Shown here piece after piece: positions 34,149-42,769 of a stretch of DNA of 64,000 bases. Where the stretch lies: contig CALKAR010000251.1 in the NCBI GenBank assembly GCA_937988745.1, positions 1-64,000 on the forward strand, in the 5' to 3' direction. Source of the DNA: an uncultured Peptococcaceae bacterium (GTDB lineage Bacteria > Bacillota > Limnochordia > Darwinibacteriales > Darwinibacteriaceae). The notes below the pieces were generated by a model. It had not been told where the DNA came from. It ran no database searches and saw only the letters and a list, made by a program, of their open reading frames with translations. The first letter of the stretch is position 1; every line of letters starts with the position of its first letter. Both the position numbers and the translations under genes were made by a program.

Positions 34149-34286
34149 AAAAAGCCATCCTCCCCAGGTAAGGAATCAATATTGACTCATTCGCTTCTTG
34201 TCTGAGTGTTTCCTTTCAAGAGAGAAGAGTGTCAGACAAATCCTGGGCGAAAGATGAGCATCTTAATCTGTAAGGAGTTGGAATTA

Positions 34287-35447
34287 ATGCGAGAGGCAAA
34301 TCGAATTCATGCCCTACCACCTTACCTCTTTGCGCAGATTGAAGAGCGCGTTGCTGAGGCGAAAGTGCGTGGAGTAGATGTAATCAGCCTGGGGATTGGC
34401 GACCCTGATCTTCCTACTCCTAGGCGAGTGATCGATGCTTTGGTCCAGGAGGCGTATCGCAGTGAGAATCACCGCTATCCATCGTCAGCCGGTCTTATGG
34501 TATACCGTGAAGCGGTTTCTGATTGGTATTTAGCCCGCTTTGGAGTGGAGCTTGATGCGCGAAGCGAAATAACCACCCTGATCGGATCAAAAGAGGGCAT
34601 TGCTAACTTGTCCTTCTGCTTTCTGGATCAAGGTGACATAGCTTTAGTGCCCGATCCGGGGTATCCAGTATACTCAGCTGGAACCATTTTAGCCGGAGGG
34701 CGGATATACAAAATGCCCCTTCTTAAGGAAAATGGGTTCTTGCCCGATTTGTCTTCTATTCCAGAGCAGATCCTTGAAAAGGCGAGAGTCATGTGGCTGA
34801 ATTACCCTAACAATCCGACCGGCGCAGTAGTAGAAAGAGAATTTCTTGAAGATGCGGTCGATCTGGCTCGGCACTATGATATAATTCTCTGCTATGACGC
34901 CGCTTACACAGAAATAACTTTTGACGATTATCGCGCTCCCAGCATTTTGGAGATTGACGGTGCCAAAGAGGTGGCAGTAGAGTTTCATTCTTTATCAAAG
35001 ACCTATAACATGACAGGGTGGCGGATTGGTTGGCTTGCCGGGAACAGCAAAGCAGTAGGTGCAGTGAGGAGATACAAGACAAACATTGACTCAGGAGTGT
35101 TTCAGCCAATTCAGTATGCAGCCATTGCAGCACTGCGGAAGCCGATCGACCCAGATGTCATAGAAACATATAAAGAACGTCGGGACCTTGCTGTCCAGCG
35201 TCTACAAGCGCTTGGCTGGGATGTTGATCCCCCTAAAGCAGGCTTTTACCTTTGGGCCGAGGTGCCGCCGACATTTGACTCGTTAGGTTTTGCAGAATAC
35301 GTCTTTGAAAAGACTGGTGTGGTAATCACTCCGGGGAACGGCTATGGAGATTACGGCGAAGGATATTTTCGCATTTCACTCTGTCTTCCACTCGACCGTT
35401 TGGCAGAGGCTTTTGATCGGTGGGAACGCGCTCAAATATGCTATTGA
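34287..35447 (+). CDS. dapL: LL-diaminopimelate aminotransferase-like PLP enzyme
   Basis: This 386-residue class I/II aminotransferase has RIHALPPYLFAQIEE, VDVISLGIGDPDLPTP, NYPNNPTGAV, CYDAAYTEITF and the PLP lysine block FHSLSKTYNMTGWRIGW. These are typical of DapL-type enzymes, which convert tetrahydrodipicolinate directly to LL-diaminopimelate for lysine and peptidoglycan. ATG 34287 is chosen because AAGGAG lies seven to ten bases upstream; the frame extends to 34206. A generic aspartate or alanine aminotransferase is the alternative. Confidence 0.82.
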   Translation: MREANRIHALPPYLFAQIEERVAEAKVRGVDVISLGIGDPDLPTPRRVIDALVQEAYRSENHRYPSSAGLMVYREAVSDWYLARFGVELDARSEITTLIGSKEGIANLSFCFLDQGDIALVPDPGYPVYSAGTILAGGRIYKMPLLKENGFLPDLSSIPEQILEKARVMWLNYPNNPTGAVVEREFLEDAVDLARHYDIILCYDAAYTEITFDDYRAPSILEIDGAKEVAVEFHSLSKTYNMTGWRIGWLAGNSKAVGAVRRYKTNIDSGVFQPIQYAAIAALRKPIDPDVIETYKERRDLAVQRLQALGWDVDPPKAGFYLWAEVPPTFDSLGFAEYVFEKTGVVITPGNGYGDYGEGYFRISLCLPLDRLAEAFDRWERAQICY

Positions 35448-35450
35448 TGG

Positions 35451-35500
35451 GGTTTTTCGGAGGGGCCTATCGGCCTCTCCAAAAACCTTTTTCTTTTTTT
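35451..35500 (+). terminator. terminator of dapL
   Basis: A long GC stem (GGAGGGGCC with GGCCTCTCC, one bulge) is extended by GGTTTTT/AAAAACC arms and followed by a long T-rich run. Confidence 0.88.
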
Positions 35501-35511
35501 GTCCGAACCTA

Positions 35512-35540
35512 TTGACATTCCAAAAATATGCGGTTAGAAT
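35512..35540 (+). promoter_or_regulatory. sigma-A promoter of the polyamine operon
   Basis: Consensus TTGACA and TAGAAT are separated by exactly 17 bases, 57 bases upstream of the regulator ATG. Confidence 0.82.
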
Positions 35541-35546
35541 ACTCTT

Positions 35547-35574
35547 GTTTAGTGCTCCTAAACCTTTAGTTTAG
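35547..35574 (+). promoter_or_regulatory. triple half-site operator upstream of the XRE-cupin gene
   Basis: GTTTAG, CTAAAC and GTTTAG alternate in orientation with 5-base spacers, so the central half-site pairs with either neighbour. The element lies at about the transcription start of the operon promoter. It is probably the autoregulatory site of the XRE-cupin protein (inference). Confidence 0.65.
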
Positions 35575-35596
35575 TGAGAGGAAACAGAGGTATGCT

Positions 35597-36136
35597 ATGA
35601 AAATCGGAGAGAAAATCAAAAGATTGCGCATGAAACACAACTTAACACAGGAAGAATTAGCGGATCGCTGCGAGCTGACTAAAGGTTTTATATCACAAGT
35701 CGAGCGCGAGCTGACCTCGCCGTCGATTGCGACTTTGGTGGACATCCTGGAGTCCTTGGGTACCAATTTGCGCGACTTCTTTAATGATGACATTGAGGAG
35801 AAGATTGTCTTCTCCAAGAAGGAAGTCTTTGTCAAAACAAATGAGGACCTAGGCTCGGAGATTCACTGGATAATTCCCAACGCGCAGAAGAATGTGATGG
35901 AGCCTATTATTGTACAGCTCGAACCTGGCGGGAAAACAGCCGCCGAGGATCCCCACGATGGTGAAGAATTTGGTTACGTACTGCGGGGGAGCATTCTGCT
36001 CCATATTGGTTCAGAAGAATTTCGGGTGAAATCCGGCGATTCGTTTTACTTTAAACCTTCAGCTTCGCACTACATCTCTAATCCTGGCACAAGCAGAGCA
36101 AGGGTGCTCTGGGTAGCCAGTCCACCTAGTTTTTAG
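35597..36136 (+). CDS. XRE-cupin transcriptional regulator (PuuR-like)
   Basis: The 179-residue protein has an N-terminal XRE helix-turn-helix (IKRLRMKHNLTQEELADRCELTKGFISQVERELTSPSIATL) and a C-terminal cupin (EPGGKTAAEDPHDGEEFGYVLRGSI, KSGDSFYFKPSASHYISNPG) that senses a small ligand. It heads the potABCD genes 20 bases downstream; PuuR-like regulators respond to putrescine or its products. A GTTTAG-type operator precedes the gene. Confidence 0.88.
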   Translation: MKIGEKIKRLRMKHNLTQEELADRCELTKGFISQVERELTSPSIATLVDILESLGTNLRDFFNDDIEEKIVFSKKEVFVKTNEDLGSEIHWIIPNAQKNVMEPIIVQLEPGGKTAAEDPHDGEEFGYVLRGSILLHIGSEEFRVKSGDSFYFKPSASHYISNPGTSRARVLWVASPPSF

Positions 36137-36156
36137 TAAGAGAAAGGGGGAGCTCA

Positions 36157-37206
36157 ATGACTGATCAGCAGTTAGTTCACCTTGTAGGAGTATCTAAAGT
36201 CTATGACGGAACACCAGCACTAAAAGAAATCGACCTCTATATACGCCGCAATGAGTTCTTGACTCTCCTTGGCCCCAGCGGATGTGGTAAGACAACCACT
36301 CTCCGTCTGATCGGTGGCTTTGAACAACCCACGACGGGTAAAATTCTGTTTGAGGGACGGGATATAAGCAATGTTCCTCCCTATAAGAGGCGTGTAAATA
36401 CTGTCTTTCAGCGGTATGCTTTGTTTTCTCATTTAGACGTATTTGAAAATATCGCCTTTGGTTTGCGTATAAAAAAGATGGACGAAAAAACCATTCGGGC
36501 CAAGGTAGGCAAGATGCTGGACTTGGTGAACTTAACCGGCTTTGAAAAGAGGTCAGTTGACTCCCTCAGCGGCGGACAGCAGCAGCGAGTGGCGATTGCT
36601 CGAGCTTTGGTGAATGAACCTGAAGTGTTGCTGTTAGATGAGCCGCTGGCCGCCCTTGATCTGAAACTGCGCCGGGAAATGCAGCACGAGCTGAAGAACA
36701 TGCAGAAACAGTTGGGGATTACTTTTGTATTCGTGACACATGACCAAGAAGAAGCCCTTTCAATGTCAGATACGATTGCCGTTATGAAGGATGGAGAGAT
36801 CCAGCAGATCGGAACTCCAGAAGATATCTACAACGAACCGCGCAACGCTTTTGTAGCCGGCTTTATCGGTGAAAGCAACATAGTAGATGGCGTAATGCAC
36901 GAAGACAAGGTTGTAGAGTTCGCAGGTCAGGTATTTGACTGTGTGGATGGTGGCTTTGGGAAGATGGAACCGGTCGATGTTGTCATCCGCCCAGAGGATA
37001 TCAAGCTGGTGCAGCCAGGAGAAGCTAAGCTTCAGGGCGTGGTTAAATCAGTCACCTTTATTGGAGTGCACTATGAAATGATTGTGGAAGCGGCAGGCAT
37101 TAAATGGCTTGTGCACAGCACCTTGATGGAGCCTGTCGGTTCTAACGTGGGCATGATTGTTGCCCCTATGGACATCCACATCATGAAGAAGGTGTCGTCC
37201 GGATGA
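36157..37206 (+). CDS. potA: spermidine/putrescine ABC transporter ATPase PotA
   Basis: This 349-residue ATPase has Walker A GPSGCGKTT, Q loop, signature LSGGQQQRVAIARAL, Walker B LLLDEPLAALD, the H loop FVTHDQEEALS and a C-terminal TOBE domain (residues about 240-345) with the PotA-type DVVIRPEDIKLV. It couples ATP hydrolysis to polyamine import at the cytoplasmic membrane face. It overlaps potB by four bases. The ATPase is the only importer ATPase in the window. Confidence 0.95.
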   Translation: MTDQQLVHLVGVSKVYDGTPALKEIDLYIRRNEFLTLLGPSGCGKTTTLRLIGGFEQPTTGKILFEGRDISNVPPYKRRVNTVFQRYALFSHLDVFENIAFGLRIKKMDEKTIRAKVGKMLDLVNLTGFEKRSVDSLSGGQQQRVAIARALVNEPEVLLLDEPLAALDLKLRREMQHELKNMQKQLGITFVFVTHDQEEALSMSDTIAVMKDGEIQQIGTPEDIYNEPRNAFVAGFIGESNIVDGVMHEDKVVEFAGQVFDCVDGGFGKMEPVDVVIRPEDIKLVQPGEAKLQGVVKSVTFIGVHYEMIVEAAGIKWLVHSTLMEPVGSNVGMIVAPMDIHIMKKVSSG

Positions 37207-38027
37207 ATCGCTCAAGGGCTATGCTCCCGTACGTTGTCTGGATGACCATCTTCATCGTGGTGCCGCTTTTTCTGATTGTTTATTATGCCTTTACCCATAC
37301 AGGATTTAATGGTGCCGAGTTTACACTAGAAAACTTCCGCAGAGTGTTTCAGCCCGTATATATGAAAGTGCTGTGGCGCTCCGTTAAGCTGGCGGTAATC
37401 AGCACCGCAGTCTGTTTGCTTGTGGGATATCCGGCGGCCCTGATTATGGCAGGTAATGCTTTCAGCCGAAAAAATACCATAATCATGCTGTTCGTCATTC
37501 CCATGTGGATGAACTTCCTGCTGCGTACCTATGCTTGGCTGACGCTTCTCGAGCGCAGTGGGTTTGTAAATCAGCTGCTTGCCAAAATTGGACTGCCGGC
37601 TTTGAATATTCTTTATACGGATTCAGCAGTCGTGTTGGGTATGGTGTACAACTTTCTGCCTTTCATGATTTTGCCCATTTACTCTGTATTGAGCAAAATT
37701 GATCGAGGGGTCTTAGAAGCTGCGGCCGACTTGGGAGCTAACAAAGTTGTTACCTTTTCCCGTGTAATCCTGCCTCTAAGCCTGCCCGGCGTGATCTCTG
37801 GAATCACAATGGTATTTATGCCAGCCCTGACAACTTTTGTGATTTCTCGCCTGCTTGGTGGTGGGCAGTACACTTTGGTGGGGAACCTCATCGAGCAGCA
37901 ATTCCTTGTAGTTGGTGACTGGGGGTTTGGTTCGGCCATTTCGATGGTGATGATCATTTTGATCCTGATCAGCATGGCCGTTATGTCCTTCTTTGAGGAT
38001 GGAGAGGAGGGGAGAGCCCTATGGTAA
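37203..38027 (+). CDS. potB: spermidine/putrescine ABC permease PotB
   Basis: The 274-residue inner-membrane protein has six helices and the EAA loop LEAAADLGANKVVTFSRVILPLSLPG. LLRTYAWLTLLERSGFVNQLL is a PotB-type segment. Its 3' end overlaps potC by seven bases. Confidence 0.93.
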   Translation: MNRSRAMLPYVVWMTIFIVVPLFLIVYYAFTHTGFNGAEFTLENFRRVFQPVYMKVLWRSVKLAVISTAVCLLVGYPAALIMAGNAFSRKNTIIMLFVIPMWMNFLLRTYAWLTLLERSGFVNQLLAKIGLPALNILYTDSAVVLGMVYNFLPFMILPIYSVLSKIDRGVLEAAADLGANKVVTFSRVILPLSLPGVISGITMVFMPALTTFVISRLLGGGQYTLVGNLIEQQFLVVGDWGFGSAISMVMIILILISMAVMSFFEDGEEGRALW

Positions 38028-38881
38028 AATTTCTGCAGCGCAGCTACGTTTATCTGATCTTTGCCTTCCTCTATGCGCCCATTGCCGTGCTGATTGCACT
38101 CTCTTTTAACGCGGCACGCTCGAGAGGTACATGGGGCGGTTTTACCCTCCAGTGGTACGTGGAGCTCTTTCAAGATCGAGTGATCATGAACTCCTTGTAT
38201 ACGACACTGTTTATCGGTATCACCTCAGCTTTGATCGCGACAATTATTGGGACCGCTGCTGCAATTGGTATTCACAATTCCCGCGGCTGGCAGAAGAAGC
38301 TGGTTATGAATCTGACGTACATTCCAGTGCTTAATCCAGAGATCGTAACCGGCATTTCCCTGATGATTCTGTTCGTTTTTGCCAAGCTGCAGTTTGGCTA
38401 TTTAACTCTTCTTTTGGCGCATATCACTTTCAACATACCTTACGTCATTCTCAGTGTTATGCCCAAGCTTCGACAGCTGGACAAAAATCTTTACGAGGCC
38501 GCCCTCGATTTGGGGGCTGAACCCTGGTATGCTTTCTGGAAGGTAATTCTGCCGGAAATCATGCCCGGGGTGATTACGGGTCTCTTACTCGCATTTACCC
38601 TGTCCATTGACGATTTTGTGGTGAGCTTCTTTACCACAGGTTCGGGTGTAGCGACCCTTTCCATTACGGTTTACTCTATGGCCAGGAGGGGGATTAACCC
38701 CAAACTTAATGCTCTATCAACTATTATGTTCGTTGCGGTTCTGCTTCTGTTACTCGTTGTAAATGTACGGCAGATCCGGGACGAAAAGAAAGCGAGGAAC
38801 CAGAATGACAAAGAAGAGGCTCTTAGTCTTATTGGGCGGGCTGCTGCTGCTGACATTGATTCTGAGCGGATGCAGCCGTAA
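38021..38881 (+). CDS. potC: spermidine/putrescine ABC permease PotC
   Basis: The 286-residue permease has six helices and the EAA loop YEAALDLGAEPWYAFWKVILPEIMPG. DDFVVSFFTTGSGVATLSITVYSM is typical of PotC. It forms the pore with PotB. The last 25 codons overlap the signal peptide region of potD in another frame, so the protein has a longer, charged tail than usual PotC. Confidence 0.92.
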   Translation: MVKFLQRSYVYLIFAFLYAPIAVLIALSFNAARSRGTWGGFTLQWYVELFQDRVIMNSLYTTLFIGITSALIATIIGTAAAIGIHNSRGWQKKLVMNLTYIPVLNPEIVTGISLMILFVFAKLQFGYLTLLLAHITFNIPYVILSVMPKLRQLDKNLYEAALDLGAEPWYAFWKVILPEIMPGVITGLLLAFTLSIDDFVVSFFTTGSGVATLSITVYSMARRGINPKLNALSTIMFVAVLLLLLVVNVRQIRDEKKARNQNDKEEALSLIGRAAAADIDSERMQP

Positions 38882-39845
38882 TAAAGAAACACTGTATGTG
38901 TACAACTGGGGCGACTACATGGATGAGTCTGTGATCGCTGAGTTTGAGAAGGAAACAGGGATCAAGGTAGTTTATGACACTTTTGCCACCAACGAGGATA
39001 TGTACGTCAAGATCAAGTCTGGAGGCAGCTCTTACGACTTGATTTTCCCTTCCGACTACATGATTACTCGGATGCGAGACGAGGGTATGCTTGAGAAGAT
39101 CAATCTCGCTAACATCCCAAACTTCAAATATATCGATGATCGCTTTAAGGGCCAGGATTATGACCCCAACAATGAATACTCCATCCCTTATATGTGGGGA
39201 ACTGTAGGAATCCTGTATAACACCACCATGGTGGATGATCCTGTAGACAGTTGGGATATTCTCTGGGATCCGAAATACAGCAAGCAGATTCTAATGCTGG
39301 ACAGTCAGCGGGATGCCATTGGTATTGCGCTGATCAAAGCAGGGTATTCTCTCAACAGTACAGATCCAACGGAGATTAGCGAGGCTGGTGAACTGCTCAA
39401 GCAGCAGAAACCGTTGGTCTTGGCCTACGCTCTTGATGAGATTAAGGACAAAATGGTAGCGGGAGAAGCAGCTCTGGCATTAGTCTGGTCTGGTGAAGCG
39501 ATTTATGCAATGCAGGAAAACCCAGATCTAGACTACGCCATTCCAAAAGAAGGAACCAACCTCTGGTTTGATGGCATGGCTATTCCTAAGGGAGCCAAGA
39601 ATAAGGAAGCAGCCGAGAAGTTTATCGACTTCCTCTGCCGCACTGAAATCGCTTTTCGGAATGCAGATTACACAGGGTATGCCACACCACATATTGAAGC
39701 CCGCGAGCTCCTAGATCCAGAAATCCGTAACAACAAAGCTGCGTATCCCGATGAGGAAGACTTGGTCAACACCGAGGTGTTTGTCAGCCTAGGGGAAGTC
39801 TTGAAAGAATACGACCGTGTTTGGACCGAAGTCAAAGCTCATTAA
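38805..39845 (+). CDS. potD: spermidine/putrescine-binding lipoprotein PotD
   Basis: The 346-residue precursor has a lipobox ILSGC, so it is anchored at the outer face of the inner membrane, and the mature protein begins with the PotD/PotF-type YVYNWGDYMDESVIAEFEKETGIKVVYDTF. ATG 38805 is set by GAGGAA six bases upstream. The gene overlaps potC by 77 bases. It is the last gene of the operon and a terminator follows. Confidence 0.94.
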   Translation: MTKKRLLVLLGGLLLLTLILSGCSRNKETLYVYNWGDYMDESVIAEFEKETGIKVVYDTFATNEDMYVKIKSGGSSYDLIFPSDYMITRMRDEGMLEKINLANIPNFKYIDDRFKGQDYDPNNEYSIPYMWGTVGILYNTTMVDDPVDSWDILWDPKYSKQILMLDSQRDAIGIALIKAGYSLNSTDPTEISEAGELLKQQKPLVLAYALDEIKDKMVAGEAALALVWSGEAIYAMQENPDLDYAIPKEGTNLWFDGMAIPKGAKNKEAAEKFIDFLCRTEIAFRNADYTGYATPHIEARELLDPEIRNNKAAYPDEEDLVNTEVFVSLGEVLKEYDRVWTEVKAH

Positions 39846-39859
39846 TAACAGCTGCAAAA

Positions 39860-39892
39860 AGAGCCGGGTCCTCGAATGAGGCACCCGGCTCT
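39860..39892 (+). terminator. bidirectional terminator between potD and the barrel gene
   Basis: AGAGCCGGGT pairs with ACCCGGCTCT, with a further CTC/GAG pairing in the loop. It lies between the two convergent stop codons. Confidence 0.85.
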
Positions 39893-39910
39893 ACTGTTTC
39901 TAGTTTGCTT

Positions 39911-42607
39911 CTAGAAGTTGTAGGTAAAGGACAGGGTGTAGTAGCCCGGAGGTGTGCTGCGAGTTACGATAGCGTTTTCGTCACTGTTTAGTGTTGCTTT
40001 ACCATAGCCTAGAGCTAAGCTGCCGCTATCGGAGAACTTGTAAGTTGCCTTTAGATGGACGTTGTGATCCCAGTTTCCTGCAGATGACTTCTTTGACAAA
40101 CCATACTCACCCAAGAGGGTCAGCTTGGGCAGACCTGTGTAAGTGAGGCGCAGCATATATCCTGGCACCTTCAGATGCTTGCCATTTTCGTGGGTTATGA
40201 TAGTTGTAAGCTGTCCGTTGAGATCTTCCATTAAAGTGGCTTTGAGATGGGCAATCAGCTTGCTCTCTTCGAGTTTGTCATACTTGCCTGAATCGAAATT
40301 CTTAGCCCATTTCTGCTCAAACACTGTGTTCAGCGTTACACCAGAAACGATGTTCCAGTCAGCGTATACTTTGCCGAACCAGTTCTTGTAGGGCTGCTCT
40401 TCATTATGGTTGTACCACTGGTTGAAGTAGAACCCACTTGACAGTACATCTTGGATTATGTTGAAGTTACCCTGTATATAGTAGGTGCCGTAGCCATCGT
40501 CGTTGTGATCGCTCCGATCGGTCCACAGACCTGTTGGGGCGTGGGTGACACCTGCTTCGAAGTTCTCGTACGCAGCCTTCGCAAACAGGCCTAGGCCATC
40601 CTTCTTACCGCCACTGTATGCTGCCTGACCTGTTACCTTTACGTCAAAGGGCAGTGCAGCAGTTACAGCTCCACTTACCACATATGGCTGTACAGTGTCG
40701 TTATCTTCAGCCTTGATGAACTCAGTGGCTGCTAGGAGCTGTGCTTCGACTCCTTCTACAAACGGTACAGGCATCTTGATCGAACCGGCTACAAGAGTGC
40801 TGTCCCGGTCCTCCAAAGGAGTGGAGAGCAGGGCATGAGTGGAACCTGTTAACACAGGGACTCGCACATCTACGCCTGCTGTCTTATCTTCGTAGTACTT
40901 GGCTCCCTTGATGATTCCCATTGGGTCGCCAAGGTCTGCGCCAGTACCGTTCAAAAATATGCGTACATTAGCATTTTCTACTCGTCCTTTAGCTTCCATC
41001 AGACCAATCTTAAAGGAATCCTGGTTAACTTTGGCCTCCATGACTGCTGTCCAGTCATCGCTGAGGTCATAGGTTAGCTTAATGTCTGCGCCGTAGCTGA
41101 TTCCGGTTTCCCAAGAAGTATCTGGTTCAGGCATGGGCAGGAGAACTATATTACGGACATTAAAGTCGCCGCCGCCCTGGAAGACCAAAGCGTTAATCAC
41201 ACCTAAATCGAACTCCACAGTGGTAAGGTCAATGTCAACCGTTACCCAGCCATCATCAGCAGAAATCCACTGGCTCCACAGTTGATTCCATCCCCAGTCT
41301 TCGGGCTGGATGATAAACTGAACTGTGTTGCTTTCAGGAACGCTGACTTCAAAGCGGATTGCGGTATAGCCAGTAAGGTCTAGAGCACCGGCTGCACTAT
41401 TGGTACCCATTTCGACTTGAGTCCACGCAGGGTAGTTTCTGACTTTCATTTCATTGGTGGCAAATTCCAAGACGGTCTTGTCTTCCTTGGCTACCCAGTC
41501 GCCTTCTTTAAAGGCGATGGGCGAATCACCAGTGATCTCGACCTTCTCGAGTGTTATGTCCACATAAGCCTTGCCTGAGAGACGCACACGTGCTGAACCA
41601 TCAGCAGCGGCCGATGCATCTGCCCATGGTGTGGGATAGATGTTGCGCAGAGACCAATCGCCGCCAGCTGTTTGGAAGCACAGTGCATTAATATGGGAAA
41701 GATCGTAGCCGGTCAGGTCAACCTCGATCAAGGCCCAGCCATCGCTGGGATCCAGATCTTTGCGATGTACTACCTGCCAAGCCCAGTCTTCCAGCTGGAG
41801 AGCAAGCTCGAGAGTTGTTGGTTCCGATACTTGTGCTTCAAACCGGATGCCTGTGTAGCCGGACAGGTCTACAACACCGGTGGTGTTAGCCCCCATCTGA
41901 AGCAGTTTCCAGCCAGTATAATCTGTAACATGAACAGTATTGTCTTCAAATGTCAGTTTGCCATCGCCTACTCCCATTGCCCAGTCGCCCGGGCGGAAAG
42001 CAATTGGTGAAGAGCCGCTTGGAGTCTTCTCCTGCACCGGAGCACCTTCACCACCCAAGCGGATGTTATCGAAGTAGAGTGAGCCTTCAGGAATACCAAC
42101 CTCGGTTGGATAGACTAAAATCCCCCAACCCAATAGGTCAGCCAGCGGTGGAGTCATGCTGTGTTCCCAATTGGTTTCTTCGCCTTTCCATGTAGCTTCG
42201 GTGAGCGAGAACGTTACGTCAAACTGCTCCCCTGCTGGGACAAGCTGAGTTTCAGACTCGTACCAATTCCAGTTGGGAGATGTCTGCACATAAATTGCTA
42301 TTTCTACTGGTACATCTAGGGGATTGTAGAAGTCAAACATAAAGGTGTCGTAACCGGTCCAATCTGTCTCGCCTCGCCAGGCTACAAAGCCTTTTCGATC
42401 AACAGAGATGGCTCGATGCACCGCACGTGCTGAACGCTCGCCTTGAGAAGCCCAGTCTGTGGTGTGGACAACATACCGGAAAGCCTCTTCTCCGGCAAGC
42501 GGCTGCTCAGCTTCGAAGTCCACTAGAGTTCTCCCTTGAGCAGCAGCACAGCCAGCCGATAGCACCAAAGCCAACACCAAGAACAACACGATCCGCTTGA
42601 TTCGCAT
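39911..42607 (-). CDS. secreted protein with tandem carbohydrate-binding-like modules and an outer-membrane barrel domain
   Basis: The 898-residue precursor starts at ATG 42607 behind GGGGAGG, with a signal peptide (cleavage near CAAA-QG; the cysteine is not in a good lipobox). Three beta-sandwich modules follow: residues about 28-186 (FEAEQPL ... LYFDNIRLG), 200-325 and 361-488. The last two are clear duplicates (SPIAFRPGDW/SPIAFKEGDW, LSGYTGIRFE/LTGYTAIRFE, INALCFQ/INALVFQ). From about residue 500 to the end, alternating beta strands with many aromatic girdle residues end in YTLSFTYNF, the terminal Phe pattern of outer-membrane barrels. It may be a glycan-binding porin or surface adhesin. 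The pattern is consistent with the diderm envelope and the nearby glycan enzymes. No exact family is recognised. Confidence 0.72.
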   Translation of the reverse strand: MRIKRIVLFLVLALVLSAGCAAAQGRTLVDFEAEQPLAGEEAFRYVVHTTDWASQGERSARAVHRAISVDRKGFVAWRGETDWTGYDTFMFDFYNPLDVPVEIAIYVQTSPNWNWYESETQLVPAGEQFDVTFSLTEATWKGEETNWEHSMTPPLADLLGWGILVYPTEVGIPEGSLYFDNIRLGGEGAPVQEKTPSGSSPIAFRPGDWAMGVGDGKLTFEDNTVHVTDYTGWKLLQMGANTTGVVDLSGYTGIRFEAQVSEPTTLELALQLEDWAWQVVHRKDLDPSDGWALIEVDLTGYDLSHINALCFQTAGGDWSLRNIYPTPWADASAAADGSARVRLSGKAYVDITLEKVEITGDSPIAFKEGDWVAKEDKTVLEFATNEMKVRNYPAWTQVEMGTNSAAGALDLTGYTAIRFEVSVPESNTVQFIIQPEDWGWNQLWSQWISADDGWVTVDIDLTTVEFDLGVINALVFQGGGDFNVRNIVLLPMPEPDTSWETGISYGADIKLTYDLSDDWTAVMEAKVNQDSFKIGLMEAKGRVENANVRIFLNGTGADLGDPMGIIKGAKYYEDKTAGVDVRVPVLTGSTHALLSTPLEDRDSTLVAGSIKMPVPFVEGVEAQLLAATEFIKAEDNDTVQPYVVSGAVTAALPFDVKVTGQAAYSGGKKDGLGLFAKAAYENFEAGVTHAPTGLWTDRSDHNDDGYGTYYIQGNFNIIQDVLSSGFYFNQWYNHNEEQPYKNWFGKVYADWNIVSGVTLNTVFEQKWAKNFDSGKYDKLEESKLIAHLKATLMEDLNGQLTTIITHENGKHLKVPGYMLRLTYTGLPKLTLLGEYGLSKKSSAGNWDHNVHLKATYKFSDSGSLALGYGKATLNSDENAIVTRSTPPGYYTLSFTYNF

Positions 42608-42671
42608 GCCTAACCTCCCCTTATTTAATGGTTTAAACAATTTCGCAATATACAAATACAAGACAAACTAT

Positions 42672-42689
42672 ACAATTCCTTCCAATTGT
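42672..42689. promoter_or_regulatory. 18-bp inverted repeat between the barrel gene and GH29 gene
   Basis: ACAATT-CCTTCC-AATTGT is a perfect 6-6-6 palindrome in the 160-base divergent region. It is a plausible operator for the barrel protein, the fucosidase, or both. Confidence 0.5.
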
Positions 42690-42769
42690 CTAAAATATAT
42701 TAACCTGTTTTTGCTGGAAGTCTAAGGGTTGATTATGAGAAGATTAAGGATGAAAGGAAGTGATCTGCG

